From positions 1 through 64,000 of the forward strand of contig DASXVX010000052.1 of NCBI GenBank assembly GCA_036504075.1: a DNA stretch of 64,000 nucleotides, read 5' to 3'. Position numbers and translations under genes: made by a program. This DNA comes from DASXVX01 sp036504075. GTDB lineage: Bacteria > Bacillota > Sulfobacillia > Symbiobacteriales > Symbiobacteriaceae. Numbering within the stretch: the stretch's first letter is position 1; each line of letters starts with the position of its first letter. A model generated the notes under the pieces. That model was not told where the DNA came from. It ran no database searches and saw nothing but the letters and a program-made list of their open reading frames with translations. This document shows positions 31,881-39,490 of this stretch, in pieces.

Positions 31881-33449
31881 TTGCGCCACACTATGGTTAT
31901 GAATAAGGACCTCCATACCCTGTCAATGGCAAACGAACCCTGGAATGGTGAGCCTTTGGATACGGTCCTTCAAGCGAATCTCACTCGGCTCCGGGAGGTC
32001 TTTGACGCCTGCCCCGACCTGATCATCCGGGAGTTCCTGCTGCCGGACGGGCGCCGGGGCGGCGTGCTTTACGTGAACGGCCTGATCGATGTCGACCGGC
32101 TTGACCGTGACCTGCTCCACCCGCTGGTGGCCGCCCCGCCGCGCCCGCCGCAGTGGGAGCACGGAATGCCGGCCCCGGGCCTCCCGCTGCCCGGCGGGCA
32201 GCTCCTTGGCCGCATGGGGGAAGTGGTGCAGAAGATCCTGGATGGGGTAGTCGTGCTCCTCCTGGATGGTGAGACGGCGGCTCAGGCGTTCGGGATTCCG
32301 GGCGGAAAGGCCCGCAACATTACAGAGCCCGTTACGGAGCGATCGCTGCGCGGGCCGAAAGAAGGCTTCGTGGAGGACTTACAGACCAACCTCTCCCTCC
32401 TGCGCCGGATCATCAAGACCCCGCGGCTCAAAGTGGAAGAAGGGCTGGCCGGCCGGCTGACCCGCACGAACATCGCCCTGGTGTATATTCAGGGGTTGGT
32501 CCGGCCGGGAGTGCTCGACGAAGTCCGCTCCCGGCTCGGACGCATCCAGATCGACGGCGTGCTGGACAGCGGCTACCTGGAGGAGTTCATTGAGGATCAT
32601 CCCTACTCGCTGTTTCCCCAGATCCTCGATACCCAACGGCCCGATGTGGTGGCCGCTCACCTGCTGGAGGGGCGGTTTGCCATTCTGTGCGCAGGCAGTC
32701 CCAACGCACTGCTGGCGCCCATTCAACTCTGGTCCTTTCTGCAGTCTGTGGAAGACTACTATGAGCGGTACTTGATCAGCAGCCTGCTCCGGATTCTGCG
32801 GTTTAGCTTCGCCGCGGTTTCGGTACTGCTGCCGGCGCTCTACGTCTCTGTTATCGCGTTCCACCACGAGTTGATTCCCACCGCCCTGGTGATGACCGTG
32901 GCACGTGCACGGGAAGGGGTTCCGTTCCCGGCCGTGGTCGAGGCGCTGTTGATGGAGGTAGCGTTCGAGGCGCTCCGGGAGGCGGGCATCCGGCTACCGG
33001 CGTCCATCGGCCCGACCGTTTCGATCGTCGGCGCCTTGATCATCGGCGAGGCCGCCGTTCGGGCCGGGATCGTCTCCGCCCCTGCGGTCATCATCGTCTC
33101 CACCACCGGGATTGCCTCGTTTGTCATTCCCCGCATTGGGGCCGTCAACGCCGTGCGCATGTTGCGGTTTCTCATGCTGCTCTTCGCCGGCGCCTTTGGC
33201 TTGTATGGCATCACCATCATGAGCCTGTTCGTCTTGATTCATCTGGCATCGATGCGCTCATTCGGCGCACCTTATCTGTCGCCGTGGACCACGCTCAGGC
33301 TCTGGGAATGGCTGGATCTCTTCATCCGGGCGCCCCGCTGGATCGAGCGCAGGCGGATTACCGTGGCAGCGGCAGGCGGCCCGCTGCGCCAGGGCCCGCA
33401 CTTGAAACCGGGAAGGGCGAGTGACCGGGATGGCAACAAGCAGGATTAG
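31881..33449 (+). CDS. gerKA: Spore germination protein, GerA/GerKA family
   Basis: A 522-residue A subunit of a nutrient germinant receptor of the spore inner membrane. The cytosolic N-terminal domain has DLIIREFLLPDGRRGGVLYVNGLID, then EPVTERSLRGPKEGFVEDLQTNLSLLRRRI-like text (seen: RSLRGPKEGFVEDL, NLSLLRRII) and five or so helices follow from residue 310. The start is unclear: TTG 31881, ATG 31893 or ATG 31899, with only GATGGGG nearby. It overlaps the gerB gene by 29 bases. Confidence 0.95.
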   Translation: MRHTMVMNKDLHTLSMANEPWNGEPLDTVLQANLTRLREVFDACPDLIIREFLLPDGRRGGVLYVNGLIDVDRLDRDLLHPLVAAPPRPPQWEHGMPAPGLPLPGGQLLGRMGEVVQKILDGVVVLLLDGETAAQAFGIPGGKARNITEPVTERSLRGPKEGFVEDLQTNLSLLRRIIKTPRLKVEEGLAGRLTRTNIALVYIQGLVRPGVLDEVRSRLGRIQIDGVLDSGYLEEFIEDHPYSLFPQILDTQRPDVVAAHLLEGRFAILCAGSPNALLAPIQLWSFLQSVEDYYERYLISSLLRILRFSFAAVSVLLPALYVSVIAFHHELIPTALVMTVARAREGVPFPAVVEALLMEVAFEALREAGIRLPASIGPTVSIVGALIIGEAAVRAGIVSAPAVIIVSTTGIASFVIPRIGAVNAVRMLRFLMLLFAGAFGLYGITIMSLFVLIHLASMRSFGAPYLSPWTTLRLWEWLDLFIRAPRWIERRRITVAAAGGPLRQGPHLKPGRASDRDGNKQD

Positions 33450-34524
33450 CCCCCTGCAAATGTTTCTGCTGGGCATTCCCCTGGTCAACGGCACCGTTGT
33501 GCTCTTCGTCCCCTCGCTCATGGCCACCGTCGGCGGGCGGGACGGGTGGATGGCGCCGCTGCTGGCTCCCCTTTCCATCGTGATGCTGGTCGCACTGCTG
33601 GGACCGTTGATTCGGCGCTGGCCGGACCAGAGTTTCATTCAGGTTGCGCAATCCACTCTGGGCAGGTGGGTGGGCGGACTCCTGGGTGCTGTCTTCAGCG
33701 TGTGGGCGTTTCATACGAATGCGATCATCCTGCGGCAGTTCGGCGATTTCATCAAGGGGACCGTCCTGATCCGCACGCCCATTCTGATCGTTCAGTTGCT
33801 GATCTTGCTGGCGGTGATCTGGGTCGCCCGCGCCGGTCTGGAAGTGCTGGCCCGCTGCGCCGCCGTGCTGGTGCCCATCGACGCGCTGTTCCTGATGACC
33901 ATTGTGGTCCTGGGCATCAGAGAGAGCCGCTTTCAAAACCTGCTGCCTGTGCTCGAGCATGGAATCACCCCGGTCCTACGGGCCGCTCTGATTCCCTCCG
34001 CCTGGGTCAGCGAACTGGTCTGTCTGGCATTCCTCTGGCCCCGCCTGAATCAGCCCCGCCAGGGGCCGGCCGTGCTTGTCAGCGCAAGTATCTGGACCAG
34101 CCTGAACCTGGCGGTGGGGTCGCTGATCGGCATCGCTACGTTCGGACCGACGGTCGCGAAGGTCACGTTTTCATTGTTCGCCGTAGCCCGCGTCGTGAGC
34201 ATCGCCGAGTTCCTGGAGCGAATTGAGCCACTGTTGATGATCGTCTGGGTCAGTGACAATTTCATCAAGATCAGTGTGTTCCATTATGTCGCCACGGAGT
34301 CACTACGGCAGTCCCTGGGACTGCGGGAACGGAAACCGCTGGTCATTCCGGGGGCGGCCCTGATGCTGGTGCTGGCCGCCGCGAGCCTGGACAGCACCGT
34401 GGAGATGGCAGACTGGCTCATGCATGTCTGGCCCCTTTATTCCCCCCTGGTGACGTTTGGAATCCCGATCATTGCCCTTTGTGCAGGGCTCTGGAGGATG
34501 GCAAGCCGTGGCTCTCGGGCGTAG
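33421..34524 (+). CDS. gerKB: Spore germination permease-like protein, GerB/GerKB family
   Basis: A 367-residue, ten-helix B subunit (APC-type fold) that holds the germinant-binding site of Ger receptors. It begins ISPLQMFLLGIPLVNGTVVLFVPSL and has the FLERIEPLLMIVWVSDNFIKISVF segment typical of the family (quoted: FLERIEPLLMIVW). GTG 33421 follows GGAAGGGCGA; ATG 33430 is the alternative. It overlaps gerA upstream and the gerC start downstream. Confidence 0.95.
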   Translation: MTGMATSRISPLQMFLLGIPLVNGTVVLFVPSLMATVGGRDGWMAPLLAPLSIVMLVALLGPLIRRWPDQSFIQVAQSTLGRWVGGLLGAVFSVWAFHTNAIILRQFGDFIKGTVLIRTPILIVQLLILLAVIWVARAGLEVLARCAAVLVPIDALFLMTIVVLGIRESRFQNLLPVLEHGITPVLRAALIPSAWVSELVCLAFLWPRLNQPRQGPAVLVSASIWTSLNLAVGSLIGIATFGPTVAKVTFSLFAVARVVSIAEFLERIEPLLMIVWVSDNFIKISVFHYVATESLRQSLGLRERKPLVIPGAALMLVLAAASLDSTVEMADWLMHVWPLYSPLVTFGIPIIALCAGLWRMASRGSRA

Positions 34525-35731
34525 GCGAAACTGGGCGGTCGCGCTGGTCCTGACGCTTGTGACATTGACCGGAGGGTGTTGGGACCGTCTGGAGATCAAC
34601 GATGTGGCCTTGATCCAAACCGCAGCCATCGACTGGCTGCCCGGGGACCGGGTTCGTCTGGGGTTGGAGATCGCGGTGCCAACCGCCTTTCCCGGTGGCG
34701 GCGTCACGGGCGGTCCGGGCAGGAAGCCCTCGTTTGTGGTCGTAGCCGAGGCGGCGACGTTGGGCGAGGCGTTGAACGATCTGCAGCAGACCATTCCGCG
34801 CAGACTGTTTTGGGGTCACAATCAGGCGGTCATCGTCGGCGAAGCGGCGGCCCGGTCCGGCATCTCACCCCACCTGTCTTTCTTCGATCGCCATCGTGAG
34901 CCGCGTCCCCGGACACTGCTCTGCATTACCCCGGGTGAGGCACTGCCTCTGCTTCAGACACGCCTGGTTCTGGAGCCGACGGTCGGGCAAAAGTTGCGAG
35001 AGTTGGCACCGTTCAGCATGGTCGCCGACGCCCAATTCTATCGGTTCGATACGAGACTAAACGACGAGGGCATCGATCCTGTCGCGATTCGGGTCGAAGC
35101 CAGGAAGACGCTGCGGCCAGGAGGCGATGACACGGAGGAGGCTGTCGAGATGACGGGGCTCGCCGCTTTCCAGAAGGACAGGCTGGTGGGATGGCTGGAC
35201 AGGCAGGAAACAGATGGGGCATTGTGGCTGACGGGTCAGCACCGGAGCGTGTTGAAGATGATCCCGCTTGCCCTGCCGGAGGCCGGCACAGGACGCCCCG
35301 CCCGGGCAAGCGTAGAGGTATTTCGGTCGCAGACCAGCCTCAAGCCAAGCATGGAAAGCGGGCGGCTGGTGGTCACGGCCCGAATCAGCGTCGAGGCCCA
35401 GCTCATGGAGACAATGGGCCCAGTGGACCTGACCCGGCCGCAGGTCGTACGGCAGTTGGAATACTCCCTGGCAAAAACCATTGCGGAGTCCGCCTGGCGC
35501 GCGTTGGGGCGCGCCCGAGCCATGCAGACGGATGTCTTCGGCCTGGGACAATCGGTCCACCGCTCGCTGCCGGGGGTCTGGCAGCGTCTGAAGCCGCGTT
35601 GGCGTGAAGTCTTGCCAACGGTCCCGGTCCGACTGGAACTCGACGTCAAAATCCGCCGGACCGGAAAAGCGAACAAGCCGTTGGAGTTTCCGGAGAGTGA
35701 GTTCCGTCAGATGCAGGATGGGAAGGGATAA
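34508..35731 (+). CDS. gerKC: Spore germination lipoprotein, Ger(x)C family
   Basis: A 407-residue lipoprotein C subunit. The signal peptide ends in a lipobox LTGGC followed by the family hallmark WDRLEINDVALI. Downstream strings include GHNQAVIVGEAAARSGI and the C-terminal helix GRARAMQTDVFGLGQSVHR. GTG 34508 lies about 10 bases after GGAGG (34493-34497); an in-frame ATG at 34457 would bury the signal peptide. It overlaps gerB by 17 bases. Confidence 0.93.
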   Translation: MALGRRRNWAVALVLTLVTLTGGCWDRLEINDVALIQTAAIDWLPGDRVRLGLEIAVPTAFPGGGVTGGPGRKPSFVVVAEAATLGEALNDLQQTIPRRLFWGHNQAVIVGEAAARSGISPHLSFFDRHREPRPRTLLCITPGEALPLLQTRLVLEPTVGQKLRELAPFSMVADAQFYRFDTRLNDEGIDPVAIRVEARKTLRPGGDDTEEAVEMTGLAAFQKDRLVGWLDRQETDGALWLTGQHRSVLKMIPLALPEAGTGRPARASVEVFRSQTSLKPSMESGRLVVTARISVEAQLMETMGPVDLTRPQVVRQLEYSLAKTIAESAWRALGRARAMQTDVFGLGQSVHRSLPGVWQRLKPRWREVLPTVPVRLELDVKIRRTGKANKPLEFPESEFRQMQDGKG

Positions 35732-35736
35732 AGAGC

Positions 35737-35979
35737 GTGACACCATTCCTGCTGGCGCTCTGCACCGTGCTGCTGCTGGCACTGGGCGTGGGACTGGACG
35801 GGCCGCCGCTCTGGAGGCGCCGCCTCAGCGGCGAGTTGGTGACCAGTGTGGCCCTGGCGCTGGCAGCGATCTACATCCTGCTGGCCTGGGCCAACGGGTG
35901 GCCATGGCCGAACTGGACTGCCATAACCAGTCAACTGTTCGTTAAGATGGGACGGAGTCTGCTCAGACCGCCACAATAG
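35737..35979 (+). CDS. Small two-helix membrane protein, candidate Ger receptor D subunit
   Basis: An 80-residue protein with helices FLLALCTVLLLALGVGL and LVTSVALALAAIYILLAWANGW and a basic C-terminus. GTG 35737 is 5 bases after the gerC stop, behind GGGAAGGG. Small two-transmembrane D proteins encoded next to ger operons modulate receptor activity in Bacillus. Size, topology and position fit; sequence similarity cannot be tested here. Confidence 0.68.
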   Translation: MTPFLLALCTVLLLALGVGLDGPPLWRRRLSGELVTSVALALAAIYILLAWANGWPWPNWTAITSQLFVKMGRSLLRPPQ

Positions 35980-35981
35980 CG

Positions 35982-36022
35982 AATGCAGCCTTGGGACAAG
36001 ACCTCCCCCGGCTGCATTTTTG
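35982..36022 (+). terminator. Terminator of the ger operon
   Basis: AATGCAGCC pairs with GGCTGCATT (9 bp, 19-nt loop) followed by TTT, directly after the last ger gene. Confidence 0.75.
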
Positions 36023-36302
36023 TTGAATCGTAGCACCGGGAGCGCCACCAGGGCCACGGCCCGTTCGCCCAGCATCTCGCCCAGCCGGCCGAACGAACAC
36101 GTTATGACCGCCTCAAGAATGAGGTGCGCACCCCTCACGAATCTGTTTCTCCGATCGCCATCTTGGATGAGGCCGAGCACTGAAACCAGCCGCCATACAA
36201 GTCCACAGGATCCCGTGGCGGGCTTTTCGCTCCAGGGTCAGCCGAAGGCCCTCCCCACTCCTGTGCAGACCAGTTGCGGTCCTCTGGCTGTCCCTGTTAA
36301 GA

Positions 36303-36340
36303 GCGGCTGCATCCTCCACATGCGTGGAAGGTGCAGCCGC
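36303..36340. other. Very stable long hairpin
   Basis: GCGGCTGCA/TGCAGCCGC continues inward with TCCAC/GTGGA after two mismatches, closing on ATGC. No T-tract on either side. Confidence 0.6.
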
Positions 36341-36444
36341 ATCTGCTTGTTCTGCGCGTAAAAACCCGGCCTTGCATCGGCAAAGTCGGCGGGCATCACG
36401 ACAGAGTCGGTTCCTCCTGATGAATCCGCCAAACCTAATCTCGG

Positions 36445-36555
36445 ACAAAAGCGGATCAAAACCCAGGCAAATTCGGAGAAAACGCCAGAAGTCTGGGAGT
36501 AAACCCCAACAAACGGGGAACAAGTTTCAACAAACTCCGGATAACTTCCAAGAAG
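36445..36555. repeat. Array 1 of helically phased A-tracts
   Basis: Runs of A (AA to AAAA) begin at 36447, 36458, 36469, 36479, 36489, 36501, 36511, 36522, 36532 and 36543: steps of 11, 11, 10, 10, 12, 10, 11, 10 and 11 bp, averaging about 10.7. CC/GG pairs fall between the tracts. This spacing is the textbook cause of intrinsic DNA curvature. Confidence 0.8.
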
Positions 36556-36843
36556 TGTTCAGGCACTCCTTGCGGTTGTAGGACTCAGCGGCATGAACCC
36601 GGCCACTTCCCTGCAATAAGGCCCAGATTGTATCTACCAATCCGAGGAGAGACTTGTCACCGCTTTCCGACCAGCTTCTGCGCCGAGCCGGTACGAAACC
36701 AACAAACTTCCTGGTAACTCGGGACAAAAAGCCCACCTTCCGCCGGGTGCTCTTTGAAAGAATTGCCCAATTCCGGGACCAGACACGAATAAGTGGTGCA
36801 AAGTCACCGAAATGAGTCAGGACGGGCGCTTTAAGAGTTCAAG

Positions 36844-36936
36844 AAACTCCGGACAAAGCAGCAACAAGTTCAGACAAACCCCAGATAAAGTTGGACAAAA
36901 TCCCAATAAAGTGGAACAAGGATTCAAGGACCCCAA
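36844..36936. repeat. Array 2 of helically phased A-tracts
   Basis: A-runs begin at 36844, 36855, 36866, 36876, 36887, 36897, 36908 and 36918 (steps of 11, 11, 10, 11, 10, 11, 10). The part at 36863-36894 is clearly related to array 1 at 36519-36549 (AACAAGTT..ACAAAC.CC.GATAA). Confidence 0.8.
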
Positions 36937-37001
36937 GACTTCTCTGCTGATCGCTACCTTCAAAATCCGTTGCCACGATGACTCCTCTTCACGATTGCAT
37001 G

Positions 37002-37040
37002 TTGACAACAATATTGTTAGAATGACAATAGAGTTGTCAT
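37002..37040 (+). promoter_or_regulatory. Promoter and palindromic operators of the marR-family gene
   Basis: TTGACA at 37002-37007 with a GACAAT-like -10 about 16 bases on. A perfect 12-bp palindrome AACAATATTGTT (37007-37018) covers the spacer, and ATGACAA..TTGTCAT (37022-37028 with 37034-37040, 5-bp gap) covers the -10 and start region. Both end 17 bases before the ATG, fitting autorepression by the MarR protein. Confidence 0.8.
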
Positions 37041-37056
37041 AATCGAGGTGTTCGTC

Positions 37057-37644
37057 ATGAATGAAGAGGGGCGACGGACCCGGAAAGCCACCTCCCCCAC
37101 GAGCGCTGACCCTTTCGTGGAAACGCCAATCCGGGCGGATCAAGTAACGGCGCTTCAGTCCCTGATGGACGAGACACGCTCCCTGTTTCATCGCTTGCGA
37201 ATCGTCGCTGATCAGGTTCACGAACAGGGGAACATGACGGCCGGCAGACGGGGGATTCTGATCTCGCTTGACCGGCACGGTCCCCAAACAGTGCCCCAGA
37301 TGGCACGTGCACGGCCCGTCTCTCCCCAGCTCATTCAAACACTTGTAGACGACCTGCTGGAAGATGGGCTGATCGAGAGTGTTCATAATCCGGCCCACAA
37401 ACGGTCCCGGCTGATGCGTCTTACGCCAAAGGGCAAAGAGGCTTTGGATCTGATGCGGCAACGGGAGGAACGTCTCCTCGGGAACCTATCGCTGGACATC
37501 CCGACGGCGGATCTGCAACTGGCGGTGACCGTCCTCAAAGCGGTGCGATTGCTCTTCGAGAGTCAGCGGTGGTCGCAGCTGCTTTGCGACGAACAACCTG
37601 AAGTGGAGGTGTTGGCAGGTGAAAGAGATTCGGACAACCAGTGA
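37057..37644 (+). CDS. MarR-family transcriptional regulator
   Basis: A 195-residue winged-helix regulator. The core shows MTAGRRGILISLDRHGPQTVPQMARARPVSPQLIQTLVDDLLEDGLIE (recognition helix region VSPQLIQTLVDDL) and the wing NPAHKRSRLMRLTPKGKEAL. The N-terminal 25 residues are an extension rich in Thr/Ser/Arg. ATG 37057 follows CGAGGTG by about 7 bases. Its own promoter is covered by two inverted repeats. The downstream methyltransferase gene overlaps it by 26 bases, so both are one operon. Confidence 0.92.
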   Translation: MNEEGRRTRKATSPTSADPFVETPIRADQVTALQSLMDETRSLFHRLRIVADQVHEQGNMTAGRRGILISLDRHGPQTVPQMARARPVSPQLIQTLVDDLLEDGLIESVHNPAHKRSRLMRLTPKGKEALDLMRQREERLLGNLSLDIPTADLQLAVTVLKAVRLLFESQRWSQLLCDEQPEVEVLAGERDSDNQ

Positions 37645-38294
37645 GCCGGCGGAAGATCAGGCGACCACGTGTGACGTGACGTGCAAGGAGTCCGGTTGGA
37701 TGCGGCAGTTCGGAAACCCGGTGGGTGTGGTCGGCTCGCTCATCGGTCACCTGATGGCCATCAAGAACGGACCCCATTAACACGGCCGCTGTTGAGGCGC
37801 TGGACATTCGCCCCCACGACGAGGTGTTGGAGATTGGCTTTGGCCCCGGAACCACCGTTCCACGGCTCGCAAACCTGGCCGTCCATGGCCGCGTCGCCGG
37901 AGTCGACCTCTCGGAAGTGATGGTGAAACAGGCGATCCGGCGGAATCGAAGCTTTGTCCAAAGCGGTCGGGTGGAACTGAAACAGGGATCGGTGTCAAGT
38001 CTCCCATATGAAGAAGGTCGGTTCAACAAGGTCCTTGCCGTCAACAGTTTCGATCACTGGCCATCCCCGGCGGATGATCTGCGGGAGGTCCGCCGGGTGA
38101 TGAAGAACGGCGGACTGTTGCTGCTGGCCTTCAGAGAAGCGTTGCCGACGAAGAGCCCCATGGCGGCCCCAGGACTTTCCCAGGTGCAGATCGAGCAGGT
38201 TGAGCGGCTTGTCCGGAACGCCGGATTTCGTGATATCCACACGATCAAGCGGCAAGCAGGCCGCCCGATCGCGCTGGTCCTCGCCAACCGATAA
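37619..38294 (+). pseudogene. SAM-dependent methyltransferase gene with a 1-bp frameshift
   Basis: GTG 37619 (9 bases after GGAGG) opens CDVTCKESGWMRQFGNPVG and continues to LIGHLMAIKNGP, then hits TAA at 37778. One base less in the CCCC run at 37772-37775 joins it directly to INTAAVEALDIRPHDEVLEIGFGPGTT.. (motif I EIGFGPG), the rest of a class I methyltransferase to 38294 (NSFDHWPSPADDLREVRRV). Full length would be about 224 residues. Either a recent mutation, a phase-variable run or a sequencing error. The codon use on both sides is intact. Confidence 0.85.
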
Positions 38295-38385
38295 TTCAGC
38301 GGCGGTCACCTCCTGCACACATCCCGCGTCGATCTGGCGCCGGCTTTCGTTTCGCCGGTCTGCCTAAGAACGCACTGCATCCTCG

Positions 38386-39151
38386 TCATGATCCCGTGCC
38401 GGAATAATGGCGAAGGCCGAACAACCAGAATCGGTAGGCCAGGGTGAACAGCACCGCCGCAACCACCGGTGCCAGCCATCCCATCAGGACACCGTCACGC
38501 CCCAGGATGTACTTGGCCGGATAGTAGGAGGCGAAGCCGTACGGAATCACCCAGGTCATGAGCAGCGTGACCCCACGCCCATAAATGGAAAGCGGGTACT
38601 TGGCGAACTCGTTGGTCTCGTAGACGCCGAGGGTGACGGGCCACGCGTCCATGATCCAGAATGCACTGACGCACGTGATCAGGTTCAGCGCAATGACGAT
38701 CAGGCCGCCGCTTAAAACAGCGATCACCAGGTACAGCACTTTGAGCGGAGTCCAGGCAATCCCCAGCGCCATCGTCGCCTTGCCGACCAGCAGGGCGCCC
38801 AGCGCAAACTCCCCGATGCCGTCGTGGTTGAACCGGTCCGCCAGCAGGTGGAAGAGCGGATTGACCGGCCGCACGAGAAAGCGGTCAAACCCGCCGGTCC
38901 TTATGTAATCCCCGCCGAAGATCCAGAGGTTGTCGGCAAACAACCGGTTGATGGCCCGGGCAAGGGTGAGCAGGCCGGACCAGGGTCGACCGTGTCAGCG
39001 GGGCAAAGAGAAGGGCGACGAGGACGTAGTTAATGGTCTGGTCGGCGCTGAGTCAGCCGATGGTATCACTGCCCGCGTAGACCGCCCGCCAGAAGAAAAC
39101 GGTGATGGTAATGATCACCACTTCAGAGACGGTGTTCGCCCAGAAAAACAT
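38386..39151 (-). pseudogene. Decayed ABC-2-type (DUF990-like) permease
   Basis: The reading order is MFFWANTVSEVVIITITVFFWRAVY from 39151, an in-frame TGA (39055-39053) where a sense codon is expected, LSADQTINYVLVALLFAPLTR, then a shift near 38978-38990 into SGLLTLARAINRLFADNLWIFGG and on to the C-terminus (SGTGS). Removing ten bases flanked by GGTC restores the frame at the second lesion. The N-terminal 25-30 residues are also missing. The last 185 codons stay open. Such permeases pair with an ATPase like the fragment at 41387-41690. Confidence 0.82.
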
Positions 39152-39204
39152 CGGAGACGACCGACCGCCGATCGGACAATCTAGAGGATGACCCGCTCCA
39201 CACA

Positions 39205-39244
39205 AAAGGCGGCCCCAGGGCATCGCAGCTCTAGGACCGCCTTT
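39205..39244 (-). terminator. Terminator of the TPR-peptide operon
   Basis: AAAGGCGG pairs with CCGCCTTT, with additional inner pairing, and on the minus strand ends CCGCCTTTTGTG. It lies about 40 bases after the small peptide gene. Confidence 0.7.
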
Positions 39245-39281
39245 ATCGCGCTCACGACCAGCACGATCTTTCAGCCGGCCA

Positions 39282-39419
39282 TCAGTCAATCCAGACGCCC
39301 GGCTGCGACGTGACCCCAACCCGATTGATCCAGACGCCGCCCTGCGACGCCGACGCCACGCCCACCACACCGACGATCAGCACCAAGGCCGCTACGAGCG
39401 CCACCAAAATGCGCTTCAC
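39282..39419 (-). CDS. 45-residue exported peptide precursor downstream of the TPR gene
   Basis: Too short for usual gene calls but very well supported: GGAGGG lies 6-7 bases before GTG 39419, and the product begins with a basic residue pair and a perfect signal peptide (MKRILVALVAALVLIVGVVG, then VASA as cleavage site). The 21-residue mature part contains a repeated motif, GGVWIN near its start and PGVWID at the very C-terminus. It follows the TPR gene by 57 bases on the same strand and precedes a terminator. The layout matches Rap-Phr-type receptor and pro-peptide pairs; function as a signal is inferred. Confidence 0.78.
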   Translation of the reverse strand: MKRILVALVAALVLIVGVVGVASASQGGVWINRVGVTSQPGVWID

Positions 39420-39470
39420 CGCAATCCCTCCACATCATTTTCGCTGTCAGCAAAACTCTCTCTCAGGGGA

Positions 39471-39490
39471 AGGGGCTCATCTGAGCCCCT
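39471..39490. other. 9-bp perfect hairpin spanning the TPR gene stop codon
   Basis: AGGGGCTCA pairs with TGAGCCCCT around TC. The T6 run at 39492-39497 is on the plus strand, where no gene precedes it. In the minus-strand mRNA it folds at the TPR stop and might limit read-through or translation into the peptide gene. Confidence 0.6.

Larger units (their letters stand above)
36023..37001. other. Gene-free region with phased A-tracts
   Basis: Nearly 1 kb without a supported gene. It contains a very stable hairpin (36303-36340), two A-tract arrays (36445-36555 and 36844-36936) and a noticeably lower GC content than its surroundings. Open frames here lack ribosome sites and follow the repeat rather than codon bias. 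Confidence 0.55.

Noticed and set aside
36445..36936. CRISPR array
   Set aside because: The repeats are 10-12 bp, degenerate and have no spacers; no cas genes are present.
36324..37042. Small plus-strand proteins encoded by the A-tract arrays
   Set aside because: No ribosome sites; the sequence follows a 10-11 bp rather than a 3-bp rhythm.
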